The notes under the pieces are model-generated. The model saw only the letters and a list, made by a program, of their open reading frames with translations. It did no database searches and was not told the origin of the DNA. A program made the position numbers and the translations under genes. Positions 35,470 through 55,706 of a stretch of DNA of 64,000 bases are shown piece by piece. The first letter of the stretch is position 1. The number at the start of each line of letters is the position of its first letter. The stretch is from Ciona intestinalis (lineage: Eukaryota; Chordata; Ascidiacea; Phlebobranchia; Cionidae), in NCBI RefSeq assembly GCF_000224145.3, contig NC_020174.2, positions 3,663,026 to 3,727,025 on the forward strand, written 5' to 3'.

Positions 35470-37954
35470 CTCGCATTTCTGACATTTTCCTCCGTTTCGC
35501 ATTCTCTTGTCCATGGTTCGCTGTGCCATTAAAATGAGATGGGTTTGGCATGCAGTCCACCTCATTTAGCCGATCAGCGCCTCGACCTATTTTATAACAA
35601 GTTATCATGTAAAGTAATTTGGAACAAGCAATAGCAAGATACAAATTTGTTAAGCATATCTCATTAAAAAATGTCTTGCCTTAATTACATTAGAAAGTTA
35701 AGCCTGAAGTAATGTTTCAATATTTATGGTTTACACACTGTGTATTTAGTGGGTATTTGACTGTTTGGAGAAAATGACTGTAGTGCGCAAAAATAAACAA
35801 AATTACATAAGCAAAACTGCTGTATCATACCGGTAGCATTAATAAATTCTAAAGAAACAATATTCATGACATTGTAATAGCAAGCGTAACAAACAAATTT
35901 AATATGTACAACATGCCCTTCTAAAATTCCTGTGAAATGCATGCCTGGCTGTATTGGTACGTGAGCAAGTATTATGGGAGTTTCAGATGTTTAATAAAGT
36001 CCTACCAGCTGTGGTATGATTATCAAGCAACCGGCAGCATTCCAAAACATACAATCAAACTTTAGAAACAATATTAAATTTTGATATGAACAGATGGGAT
36101 AATCAATTCATATTTTACAATCAATGTAAACACAGAATCTATTATAAAGTAAAGTGGGGGAGGAAGGTACACCTTTTCACTCTATTTTCTGATCCCATTC
36201 GGTAGTAAACAAAGATCATTAAAATAATTATAAAACTGTATCCTCACGACTTCTAAAGACCACTGTTAATTGCTTAAAACACAATATTTGGATATTATGT
36301 GCTAAATGTGTTCCATCTTTCCTCATCCTATTATAACAACATACACACCTGAACTTGTATGGGATTTGTGAAGATAATTGCCAACAGGGGATGCAGTGCA
36401 CGATGTAGGTGGCAACTTCCATGAGGATTGGGCAGAGGGAGGGCTGTTGGAATTCAGGGCGTGAGGTTTCAACGCAGCACTCATTGCTTGCGCTGCAGCA
36501 CTTATTAAGAAACCTTGAATGTCAACTAAAAAAATCAAAAAAACTTGAATGTCAGCTAAAAGAAACAACAAAAAACTTTTAATGTCAAGTGTCAACTAAA
36601 AAAAAACAAAATATAAAACATATACAGCTTGCTTAACATACATTTTACAAATGCAGGAAACATTAATAGAGGTTTCTATCCAAAAGTAAATAAATGTGAC
36701 TTGTTTATCCTTGTGTGGCAGCGCAACAAAAGTCGTTACAACACAGATGTTCTGTTTCACACACCTTATGCCTGATAATGAGTTCGGGAGTTACCGCATA
36801 TGGAACTTCGGGGGAATAATTATTTGTTTATGTAGGTCCAACAACTTGGACACCCAATATGAGCAAACCAGTATACGACTAAATGTCTTGCTAAAGGACA
36901 CCTACGCCCACAATGGTGGTAGCATTAGGCCTTAACCTTAAACTCTGTGGCCCATAACTGCACCCGTACCAGATGCAGTTTTAAAAGTTATTATAACATT
37001 TACCTGCAGAATTATAGCCACCAATTCCATAACTTGGTGGGAAGCTGGGCGGCATCATTGCCATGGATAAGGCCTGGGACATAAACTGTTTATGGTAATC
37101 ACTTTGCGAGGCAGAAACAGAGGGATGAGAGGACATGTTTGAAGCAGATGAAGCTGATTTGAAATGTTTTGGAGATTCTGATGTTCCAAGACCATAAAAC
37201 TGTAAAGTCAATATTTTGCATACACTTCATATTCCAGCCTATAGCAATGTGTTTTTGTGAAATCAATCTATATATATATATATGTGTATAGATATAAGCT
37301 GAACTGTGTTTAAAATGAAAAATAATATAAATAGCCAATATCAGATTTTCCCACATATATAATATATTTAACTTAGTTAAACTTATTAAATACAAAAATA
37401 CGAATAAATATGAATAAAGAATGGTGAAAACAAATACTTTCAAAGCTATAAGTGTTTCTAACTACTGTTTGCAGATGCCAGATGGTATCAAAAGAAGTGA
37501 CTTTTTACAAAATTGAATTTACAGACTGCTTTATGAACGTGTAATACAGCATATACAATTACATATTGGAATGCATTAGGGAATATGCGTTCATAATTAA
37601 GAGACTTACAATAAATGTCTACTTCTATATTATAAAGCTCAACTGGTATGCTAAAACATCCATGTTTGAGCTGTACCATTATAAATGTCACATTACACAA
37701 ACAGTAAAAGAGTTTAATACCACTTATACAGCAACAAGCTTGTAAATTATGGGTTAATGTGAATCATACCAAACAGCATCATATATATATATCTATATAT
37801 ATATAAATACCTGGGCTGTATAATGTGGAAAGAATGGTAAAGGTTGGGGTGAAGGGGATAACAATATTCTCGGTGAAGGAGAACCAAGACTTTCAGCCGT
37901 TGTAGCTTGGCTGTCAATGGAAGATTTCCTTTGTAAAGTTTGGGAAGATTCCAT
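35470..37954 (-). CDS. Four coding exons of unknown protein (possible distal RAR 5' exons or separate gene)
   Basis: Exons 37954-37811 (48 codons, phase 0 end), 37199-37004, 36513-36349 and 35586-35470 have GT-AG borders and agreeing phases. The last three end in phase 1. The predicted start is MESSQTLQRKSSIDSQ. The 208-odd residues are low in complexity: Ser/Pro-rich (SPSPRILLSPSPQPLPFF), then Met/Ser-rich (SQALSMAMMPPSFPPSYG), then FLISAAAQAMSAALKPH, then a basic end AKRRKMSEMRG. I recognise no domain. The final donor (GTAAGA at 35469) is phase 1, compatible with 30908 or directly with the RAR zinc-finger exon 22686, and no terminal exon with a stop was found before 31711. So this may be a third RAR N-terminus. 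It could equally be a separate transcription-factor-like gene whose end I missed. Confidence 0.5.
36144..36334 (-). repeat. MITE copy (family A), diverged
   Basis: The right end lies 15 bases from the donor of the exon at 36349. Confidence 0.75.
36690..36945 (-). repeat. tRNA-derived SINE fragment
   Basis: Shares tatccttgtgtggcag, ttctgtttcacacacctta and aggacacctacgcccacaat with the other copies. The head is mostly lost. Confidence 0.65.
37781..37807. repeat. AT microsatellite
   Basis: TA-dinucleotide run interrupted once, lying next to the donor of the exon at 37811. A similar run occurs at about 37268-37283. Confidence 0.8.
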
Positions 37955-38634
37955 GTGACTTCTTCAAAGAAAATCTCGTGGTTACTGGTTAGTCTAACTT
38001 AAGTCATGACTGAATAGGATTGATATATTATGGCACAATGGGCCATGTATAGCAGTCAGCGTCTATATTACAAATACCTATGAATAATATCAAAAGAACA
38101 TTTTAGCATAGACATACTCACATAGTTAAATTTAATGAACTAGAAATGTAATTATGTTAAATAATAAAAATATAGCAGCCAAGTAAAAGTGTGCAAGTTT
38201 AAAAACCCTTGTACGACTAGTATATTAAAACCCTTGTATACTAGTATTTTATATAATACAAATTGTATGGCCTATGATATGATAACTACAGACATAAAGA
38301 ATGTTTTGCAAAGTAGGACCAATATAAACACTATTACCTTGAATCTACTGATGAATCAACACTTTCAACCGTTTCCATTTTCAAAACCAACAATTTAACA
38401 ATAATCTAACTTCAAATCAACAAATGGTATTACAATTCATTGAACCATACGATACAGTTATAGTTACCAACCTGTAACAATGAAATAGTAGTTATTAGAA
38501 AGTGGTCCCAAAAAGTTTGAAACAGCATTTAATTTCTAAACTTTCGAAATTTACATGACAGTTTGCTAGGATTTAACCTGAATCATAAATTTCGCACAGA
38601 AATAGCATTTTCTGTTATTAACTATAAAAAACTT

Positions 38635-39504
38635 TCACTGTTGAGAGATAGATGGTGTTATATTTAATATATCTTTCAGCATTTCAACTTTCAGCCAAGT
38701 CACTAACGGAGTAGAACCAAAAGTATAATGGGTTCTTTTATGATAAAATAATAAACCGTCGACTGTATTCATATCAGATTCATTCACGCCTTTTAATATA
38801 GAATCCTTTGTGCATTCATGGCGTTTGGGAATTTCAAATTTGTAGGTATTGTTTTTTGAAGTGCTAGTTAGACCATTTGTTTCTGAGAACTTGCTGTTCA
38901 GCCAGAAAAATCGAAAATCTGTTTCACTGTCATATACTGGGTGACTGTTCCAGCACATAACATCTAAAATAACGAAGGTTTTACTGATTTCAACATACAC
39001 GCAGTCAAGTACTGTATAACCAGAGTTTGTACTGTAACTTCCACCTGGCAAACATGAGGCGAAAGTATCGATACAGAAACCACTTTTAGAATAACAGACC
39101 GTCCTGCCTCGAGACGCAACAACTAAGTTTCGCTTTCCTACTGGACATACGACCATAAGCCACTCAGATTCAAAGTCATCGGGCACTTCTACCAACCACT
39201 CAGATAACATCAATTGGTCTTTGTACCGTTTAACTTTTTTGTTTGACTGATCCACGTCCATTTCCAAACTTTCTTCCTCTTCCTCATCTTCAAATTCCCC
39301 CAACGCTAGACCTCTTGCATGATTTTGGAAGTTACATCTGCGTTCTTTTTGCTGTTTTAACTTATTTTGACGTCGGACATTTTGATCTGCTTCTCTTGAA
39401 GTCCTCTGCTTGTACAGATCAAACCTTGGGTGCTTGCTGTATATGTTATTTTCACTGCTTGTTACTCCAAATGAAGTAGCTAGAGTGTTTGTAAGTTCAT
39501 CCAT
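38635..39504 (-). CDS. SNUPN: Snurportin-1 (m3G-cap snRNP import adaptor)
   Basis: Imports spliceosomal U snRNPs by linking the trimethylguanosine cap to importin beta. One intronless ORF of 289 residues from MDELTNTLATSFGV, matching the vertebrate N-terminus (the frame is open 10 codons further, to 39534). Residues about 25-66 form the importin-beta-binding domain, with HPRFDLYK, a basic stretch QNKLKQQKERR and NFQNHARGLA. An acidic run (EFEDEEEEE) follows. The cap-binding domain starts near QLMLSEWLVEVP, with VVCPVGKRNLVVASRG, LPGGSY, LDVMCWNSHPVYD, TDFRFFWL, VDGLLFYHKRTHYTFGSTPL and VTWL. It is about 70 residues shorter than the human protein, lacking the variable C-terminal tail. It lies 680 bases upstream of the unknown exons at 37954, on the same strand. 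Confidence 0.95.
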   Translation of the reverse strand: MDELTNTLATSFGVTSSENNIYSKHPRFDLYKQRTSREADQNVRRQNKLKQQKERRCNFQNHARGLALGEFEDEEEEESLEMDVDQSNKKVKRYKDQLMLSEWLVEVPDDFESEWLMVVCPVGKRNLVVASRGRTVCYSKSGFCIDTFASCLPGGSYSTNSGYTVLDCVYVEISKTFVILDVMCWNSHPVYDSETDFRFFWLNSKFSETNGLTSTSKNNTYKFEIPKRHECTKDSILKGVNESDMNTVDGLLFYHKRTHYTFGSTPLVTWLKVEMLKDILNITPSISQQ

Positions 39505-41447
39505 TCTGTTTGACTTTATCAGTTTAAACAACACGGCTCATGTGTGGTTCAGACACTTTCTTTCCTGTTTCAAACATATAAATATTTTATAACAGTTACA
39601 GCATGCAAGGTGCATATGAAATAAATGCTATTGTTACCGCATCTAGCATATGCCAACGCATTCTCCTAAGGTTTGGTTTTGGAAACAATTCAGCAAAGTT
39701 GATTGCTATACTCTAGCAGGAATGCGTTTTTTAAATTAAATTATTGTACAAATTAGAAACTTGCGTACATAGCGTCGACCGAGCATTTTCTAAGTATAAT
39801 AGCAACGTACGGTAACACCATATAAAGTATTTTATTGACTTCTATAACCATAGCTTGAACTAAGTAAACTGAAATAATAAATTACAAATGCTATGCAATA
39901 ATAAAACGGCGATTAATTTAATAACTCTTCTGCATAAACGATAACTTTTAATTGTTCTGCAGACAGCATACACTAATTAATGAAACACACCGCTAATAAA
40001 CGCCCGAACAGATTTTTTAGTCAGAGATCCACCTACAGACTTTCTTCTACTTTCACAGCACTGCACGGCGAACTTCACACTAAAGTTCACAGTCACACAA
40101 CACATTTGGCAACATGAGAGCGATTGAGGAGCGAAAGTAGGGGACCATATAATAAAACAAACAAACTAATTCTATGACGCATCCATACAGTTGAGCAAAC
40201 ACGTAAAATACGGGTCCAGTTCTGGGCCCAAACTATGGTTTTGTCTTGACATTTATAAAAGACAATTAATATTGAAACCCCGTCCTTATATGGTACTTAT
40301 AAAATACTTTAAAATACAAAATAATATGTTTTAAAGATAGAAAACAAGAGTGTTTAGCTACAATAAATAGGCACGTACTCCCCAATAAAACCACACCACA
40401 TAATAAGTACGGTGGGAGCACAGAAATAAAAAAAAAAAATAGAACGGGCATCTCTAATGTCGGCAAAAGAGAGAGGTGATACACTCTGTCTTTTTCGCGG
40501 GTCGTTCCCGTTTCCTATTGTAGTCCAAAGCATATATACTAGTATATATGCTTTGTGTAGTCAATGGAATCGATTGTGTTTTATGTAGTTTTTCTTTGTT
40601 TTTTTCAGTTAATTTAAATATATAGGGCAAAACAACTATTTTTTAATATATATATATTTTTAACAAGGCGTTTGTTTGAAATTTTTAATTAAATTTATTA
40701 AATAATTAAATTTCCTAAACAAGTGGTAAACTGTAAGTGTTAACCTACCAAATAACTAAACTTGCCTAATAAACTTGTATAGTTGGTGTAGCTTTTAAAA
40801 TAAACAGCTAAAACCTTCCAAAAATACTATGCGCCTATCTTTTACAATGGAGACAAAGCGAAATGGGGGCGGAGTTGGCGGTCACGTGAATAGAAAAAAA
40901 ATATATATCACGGTATTGGGCAGTTGCGCGTTCTACTCTTTTTTATTTCTGTGGGTGGGAGAGATAGTGGGGCAAGATGGTCTACTTTGTTCGCCCAATT
41001 TTATATTAAAACTGCTAAAAAAAATCGTTTTTTCGTATAATATCCTTTTTTATGTTAGAATTACCCATGAGATATAAATTTTTAAATTACAAAGACACGT
41101 TACAAAATTAGCACAGAAAGTATCTACAAAAATACAAAGGAAATATTGTGTGTCTGTCTGCAACAAAACTGTCTGGCTGTGTCCCTATAAACACATGCCC
41201 AAAACCTAAGGGAGCGTCACGGCTTCAAAGATTGGACCAATTTGCAAAACGAGCAGGGCGGGGTCATAGCATCCATCAATGTTTGGTTTTATTTACATGT
41301 CATTCCAATTGTGTGTTCTGGTTTATCGATATGACTTGTACAGTTTAATCACGCCCGCTCGGAAGTCATGCTTTATGAAGTGTAATATGTTAACTCGATC
41401 ATCATCTCTGAACGTGTTAATCTTCGCCACAAAATATAAATGTAGGA
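39505..41447. other. Spacer between divergent genes SNUPN and ClC-7
   Basis: Should hold the SNUPN promoter on the left and perhaps 5' exons of the ClC-7 gene on the right. I see neither a convincing ClC-7 N-terminal exon nor another gene. The notable feature is the palindrome at 40527. Confidence 0.4.
40527..40554. repeat. Perfect 28-base palindrome
   Basis: AAAGCATATATACT followed immediately by its exact reverse complement, with no spacer. It lies in the SNUPN/ClC-7 spacer, about 1 kb upstream of SNUPN. Confidence 0.9.
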
Positions 41448-41635
41448 TAGTACACCGGGGTGGCGGAAGACGGTACACCTTTAGCACATATTATACAAAT
41501 ATCCTGAAAGTGCTGTTTTAAACAATCAACCACAAAGTCGTGAGGATACGGTTTTATAAATCTTTGATGTTCTTTGTTTACTACCAAATGGGATGAGAAA
41601 ATAGAATGAAAAGGTGTCCCATCTTCACCCACACC
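41448..41635 (+). repeat. MITE copy ending at the assembly gap
   Basis: Left terminus diverged. The right terminus reads aaggtgtcccatcttcaccc and is then cut by the gap. Confidence 0.8.
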
Positions 41636-42170
41636 NNNNNNNNNNNNNNNNNNNNNNNNNNNNNNNNNNNNNNNNNNNNNNNNNNNNNNNNNNNNNNNNN
41701 NNNNNNNNNNNNNNNNNNNNNNNNNNNNNNNNNNNNNNNNNNNNNNNNNNNNNNNNNNNNNNNNNNNNNNNNNNNNNNNNNNNNNNNNNNNNNNNNNNNN
41801 NNNNNNNNNNNNNNNNNNNNNNNNNNNNNNNNNNNNNNNNNNNNNNNNNNNNNNNNNNNNNNNNNNNNNNNNNNNNNNNNNNNNNNNNNNNNNNNNNNNN
41901 NNNNNNNNNNNNNNNNNNNNNNNNNNNNNNNNNNNNNNNNNNNNNNNNNNNNNNNNNNNNNNNNNNNNNNNNNNNNNNNNNNNNNNNNNNNNNNNNNNNN
42001 NNNNNNNNNNNNNNNNNNNNNNNNNNNNNNNNNNNNNNNNNNNNNNNNNNNNNNNNNNNNNNNNNNNNNNNNNNNNNNNNNNNNNNNNNNNNNNNNNNNN
42101 NNNNNNNNNNNNNNNNNNNNNNNNNNNNNNNNNNNNNNNNNNNNNNNNNNNNNNNNNNNNNNNNNNNNNN
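41636..42170. other. Assembly gap of 535 N
   Basis: Unknown sequence. It lies just before the first visible ClC-7 exon and probably hides one or more 5' exons of that gene. Confidence 1.
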
Positions 42171-42310
42171 TTGTAGGAATTGAGGGTTTTTTAACTATTT
42201 GATGTACTCTATGTGTTAATGGGTATAATGTTTAAAAACCCTGCTCAATTAATAATGTATGCCATGTTAAGACTATTTTATATGTAATATTTATTTTTTC
42301 ATATCTTCAG

Positions 42311-50716
<8,406 letters not shown>

Positions 50717-50920
50717 AATAGTTTGAAACATTGCTTGTGTTTGGTGGAGGTAGTTAGAAGTATTCTGTTAGTGGCTTCAAACACTTTGCCCTGCCATCAA
50801 AATAAGTTTTAACTAACTTTTTGTGTAAAATTTGTTCATATAATCGGGAAATAACGGTATTTTTATCATCATTTTTATCATCAGGTACATTATAAATGTA
50901 ACAACGGACATATGTACGTA

Positions 50921-51089
50921 TAGTAGGGTGAGGTAAGATGGGACACCTTTTTATGCTGTTTTATCGTCCCATTTGGTAGTACACAAAGAACATTTAAAGA
51001 ATTATAAAACAGTATCCTCACGACTACCATGGACCGTTGTTAATTGTTTAAAATTGTAAAGGTGTCCCATCTTCCACCACCCTACTATA
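50921..51089 (-). repeat. MITE copy in ClC-7 3' region
   Basis: Lies between the ClC-7 stop and the AATAAA at 51216, so it may be part of the 3'UTR. Slightly shortened interior. Confidence 0.85.
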
Positions 51090-51215
51090 CATTTGTGGTT
51101 ACTGTACATGGATTTTCAAACATTCGTTATAACATTACGGTCGTGCACTGTTTGTTTAAAGTTTTACAGAAATAGTTATCGTTGTGAATTTTACTCGTTT
51201 TTAAACGTGTGGGCC

Positions 51216-51221
51216 AATAAA
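51216..51221 (+). terminator. Candidate polyadenylation signal of ClC-7
   Basis: AATAAA, 500 bases past the stop codon. Confidence 0.4.
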
Positions 51222-52085
51222 TTTTATGCGGCACAAGAAAGCCACGTTTGCCGGCGTTACAGTTCATAGCTTAACAAAAAGTTAAGGTGTGCTGAATTAC
51301 GTCACCTTAACCAGTTTGTACCGGTTCTTACAATAGAAGTCATATCATCCGTATGATTATATGTTATACATGGTAGCGCTCTTTTATGTCAAGCGTGACT
51401 AAGCTAGGAAACTACCATTTATGTTTGAAATATTGCAGAAATTTCTAAAAAAACGGAAACTTATAAATAAATAGTCAAATAGTAGCCTTAAAAATGGATA
51501 CAGTATTACTAAAGTGCATGACAACAATAAAAGAAAAAAATGATCTATTTTGAAGTTAAATTTTACCGCAAAACGCCCCAAAAAACAAGTTCGCCTTAGT
51601 GTTAGCTAAAATTTGCAGTATTTTCTTCCAACTAACGAAGTAGTTATTTCTACACACACACCTTGGCGAGCAAAGCTTGCGTCAAACGGGGTCGGAGAAT
51701 TTGCCGGTGAACGAGCGTGACATATTATGACGTCAAACGGCATTCCAGACGCAACAAACTGACATAGCAAAATGAAAGCGAAGTTTTCAGTACAACGCCC
51801 TATATATATATATTGCTTGATTCGATAATGAAAGGAATGGACCTATCTGTTTGAACTGGTTGGGTTGCCGAAGACTACACGGTTATAGTACGTTTCAATG
51901 CTTTGTTCAAGTTTTATGAAGTGTGCAAATGTTATGCCGACAATAGACCTTTCCATGTGCATTCAGGCGTGAACCAAGAATAAACGTCACAATTGGGCGC
52001 TGTGATGGAGTAATTCACTGGAAAATTGGATTGGCATTTTTGAGCTAAATTTTAGTTTTACACTTTTTAAACGTAAATTGGGTAA

Positions 52086-52272
52086 ATAGTTTGAAAACAA
52101 GATGGAACAGCTTTAGCACATCATATTTAAATATCCTGAACGTGTTTTAAACCAATTAACAACAGTCTATAAGAGTCGTGCAATTACGGTTTTATAACTC
52201 TTTAAATGTTCTTTGTTTACTGACGAATGGGACGATAAAATGAAACGGTGTCCCATCTTTCTCCACCCTACT
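52086..52272 (+). repeat. MITE copy, left terminus eroded
   Basis: Interior and right end (cggtgtcccatctttctcca) are clear. Confidence 0.75.
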
Positions 52273-52609
52273 TTACCTTTGTTCCGGCAGTTTAAACACC
52301 ATGTATATAGAAACACAACCGAACAAAAAGTTTTATTTAACCGTACATTATTACCGTACATAGTAAACTGATTGAAATTTACACCGCTTGCTTTTCAATC
52401 AGCGCACGGTACGCTGATACTGTCGCTAAGGTCTGCAGTTTGTTAACGGACGTGATGTGTTTCACTGTTGAGTGTTACGGCATCGCTGCTTTGATAAACA
52501 AAAGCTACAACGCAGTGACCATAGCTACAGATTACGAAGACTGCATGAATAGTTTAAGCCAGCGAAACTGATGTAATCAATAAGCTTTGAAGTATGGCTA
52601 TTACTATTA

Positions 52610-52802
52610 TAGCAGGGTTGAGGAAGATGGGACACCTTTAGCATATAATATTTAAATATCTTGATCGTGTTTTAAACAATTAACAACAGTCTATGGCAGT
52701 CGGGAGGATACGGTTTTAAAATTATTCGAATGTTCTTTGTTTACTACCAAATGGGACGAGAAAATAGAATAAAAAGTTGTCCCATCTTCCCCCACTCTAC
52801 TT
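52610..52802 (+). repeat. MITE copy (family A)
   Basis: Complete, with both terminal repeats. Confidence 0.85.
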
Positions 52803-52959
52803 AAACAGGTGTAAGTTGTTTCAGTTAATATGAAGTAAGATCGGACTGTTACGATGTTCATATAACTCAAACCCGCCCATTTTAGAGTAAACATAAGTTC
52901 TGTGTAGGTGGTTCAGGTAACGCTCCGTTGATTCCAATATACCGGTAGGAAAAACCGGG

Positions 52960-53056
52960 CTCTCTGCGCTGTCATTTAAAAGCGCCGGCATCGCCCCACC
53001 CATTTCACCTGCTGCTCTGACCAAGTGTACGAGAGACGAAAGAAGAAGAAACTCAG
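52960..53056 (+). other. Possible non-coding first exon of the intermediate filament gene
   Basis: A purine-rich stretch (gagacgaaagaagaagaaac) ends in a strong donor CAG|GTGAGC at 53056. The next acceptor on this strand with an ATG just behind it is at 55702. The start position is a guess. Only the donor supports this. Confidence 0.3.
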
Positions 53057-53627
53057 GTGAGCTTTACGTAGTCTGAATAGATCCAATACTGAAATACCTT
53101 TTTGCAACTGGTTTATTTTAAATTTGGATTATATTTGCTGTGTATCGTAATAAATTATGGGCACTATGTCAACAAAATTAACCAAAACCAAATTTGCTCT
53201 CGGAACATACGTGTGAGAATGTGTCATAACTCGATCTGTTTTTTGTGCGTATACGTAAACCTACATCTCCAGTGTGGAAACAAAAAGTTGTTTTGTACAT
53301 TGATCACGGACTTAAGTTATCGTATTTTAGTACAAGGCGCTTATCTTTTAAATCAGCTATACATGTTTGATTTGAAATACGAACATGGCAGGTCACAGTT
53401 AATTTGTTTGAACAATACCCTGGTGATTACACAGAGACAGCAATCCCAAGCAACGCTCTGGTTTCGTATCTTAGTTTAAATTGCCGGGAAAAGTGAAAAC
53501 CGGTTTTGAATGTTTAAGCGCAGCCATGTTTCTATAGACGAACGTGACATTTCGAATTCCAAAGCTTTCCGCCTACGCGAATTCCAAAGGGTGCAATATA
53601 TGATGCGGAACGTGTCGCGAAGTGATA

Positions 53628-53821
53628 TAGTAGCGTGGGGAAAGATGGGACACCTTTTTATTCTATTTTATGGTATCATTTGGTGGGAAACAATGAACAT
53701 TCTAACATTTTTAAAACCGTTACCCCACTTACGACTACTGTAGACTGTGTCAATTGTTTAAAACACTGGATATTTGGATATTATGTGCTAAAGGTGTTCC
53801 ATTTTACCCCGCAGTACTATA
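53628..53821 (-). repeat. MITE copy (family A), diverged
   Basis: Left end tagcgtggggaaagatggga. The right end reads tttaccccgcagtactat. Confidence 0.75.
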
Positions 53822-55285
53822 CGTGATCAAACTCAAACAACTAAAGGCATATTACGTGATATTAAAGTATTTGTATATTTAACATTCTACATGCATAAAA
53901 CAACGAGCAAGAAATGTACGTGATCTGGTTTTAACCCAGACGACGGAATCACCCACCGTTTGCAACTTGCGTATAGCGGATTTACAGTTCAGTGAATGTG
54001 TACGGACACGATCCCATACCTGTGGTGGGGTAAAGGGCGGGTTCACCTCAAATATGCAAGCGTAGTTAAGCTCCACATACGTCGTTTCATCACGGCCTAT
54101 ATTTGTTCCGCTGTTTTCGTAACAAACGAAACGACTTAATATCACGTGACCTTGTGCATTCAACCGAAACAGACCACCCAATTTCCAGATATAACCTTTG
54201 TCAAATGACCGTAAGATTTTCCTGTTTTAGATATGGTAGACGACTTCAAATGTCAAATTGTGAAATGGTAAAGCTAATAGTTGAGACGCTTGCTCGGCAT
54301 CTCAAATATTAAAACTATGTTTGCCAATGGTGTAGTTTTATTTACACACCCAGCTTTAAACTGATATTTACTTGAATCGTTCTCCCATACCACACAGGGC
54401 CGCAAAACTTATTTTAAAATGCTGTAAATGTTCAATATCTAGAGCAATAAACGCTTAATGAAACTTATAAAATTTGCGTTTGTTGCGGGTTGCATTTTAA
54501 ACGGCTATACACCTAGGTCGTAACAAGTTATAGGGATATCCGGTATTTTCAGTTTAACACACGAACGCAACCTCTCAGTTCGTGACATGATTTACATAAT
54601 AGCGTGCATAACTTACCGGTGCTTGTTTACCGGTTATGACCAATAGAAGGCAGAAACGCCATATACGTTTACAATTTGCGTAAAGCGAATTTGCACTGAG
54701 TGAAAAGTGTACGATTCATAATTCAACAACAACTGCTTGTAAAATTGATCACTCAGCCATGCACATACTTAAAATTACAAATATAGAGTTATAAACGAAT
54801 TCTATAACTAAAAAAAAACATTCAAAGATTACATTAAAACGCATAACACGATGAGACTTTTTACATTTTGACATTTGCACACTGTGTATTTTTAGTAAGA
54901 TACACAACTCTAGGTTTACGATGGGTGTAGCTTTATTTACTTCACCGTAATTAATCTTTTACTTAGGTATGCGATAACTTTGATTTCGTAATGACCAAAG
55001 CACCTATATGCCATAATATTGCACATACGTGGTTGACATTACGGGAAATCCGGCATTTTCAATGTTGAACGAAATCTCACAGTAGTTCATGACATGATTC
55101 ACACGCAGTTCTGTTTCACGCGATACCGTTCTCACAGCGTTTGTTGCTTTGAAAAAAAAATCGAATACTGGTTTATTTGTATATTGACACTGTTGCTACG
55201 TACAGCAGTTGTTAAAAATTTCCTTGCGTATGTTTTTTCGAAGAAGTAGATCGCGTCTTGTAATGAGCAGAGACGAGTCAGTTAT

Positions 55286-55400
55286 AAAAGATATGGGGCA
55301 AAATGGGAAATCGTTAGCGCCTAATTCCTATATTGTCTGATCATGTTTGTTACCAATTCACAACGCTTTTTAAGTCTTAAGGGTGTAGCTTTTGTAATTC
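55286..55400 (+). repeat. Truncated MITE (family B)
   Basis: Has atcgttagcgcctaattcc and acgctttttaagtct as in the copy at 21998. The right half is replaced by the next element. Confidence 0.5.
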
Positions 55401-55407
55401 TTGAAAT

Positions 55408-55598
55408 TAGTAGGGTGGGGGAAGATGGGATACTTTTAGCGCATAATATCTAAATATCCTGATTGTGTTTTAAACAATTAACAACGGTATATAGGAGTCG
55501 TGAAGTAGGTTTATATATATATTTTTTTCTTTGTTTACTACCAAAAAGGACAAGTAAATAGAATGAAAGGGTGTCCCAACTTCCTCCACCCTACTATA
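55408..55598 (+). repeat. MITE copy (family A)
   Basis: Close-to-consensus termini TAGTAGGGTGGGGGAAGATG and its complement. It lies 104 bases before the first coding exon of the intermediate filament gene. Confidence 0.9.
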
Positions 55599-55706
55599 TG
55601 CTTTGTTTACCACTAAATGGAATAAAAACAGAATTCTTATCCCAGCCTAATATACTGCAAATTATACACGAGAGTTTTAAAACTTAAATTTATTTTTTTC
55701 AGAAAC

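Larger units (their letters stand above)
51222..55407. other. Spacer and probable 5' region of the intermediate filament gene
   Basis: About 4 kb with three MITE copies and no recognised protein-coding exon. A candidate non-coding first exon of the intermediate filament gene is noted at its centre. Confidence 0.4.

Noticed and set aside
41606..42202. Plus-strand ORF across the large gap
   Set aside because: Almost entirely N. Its start is MITE sequence.
52821..53024. 67-codon minus-strand ORF near the putative IF first exon
   Set aside because: No family resemblance. It overlaps the region better explained as a non-coding 5' exon of the plus-strand gene.
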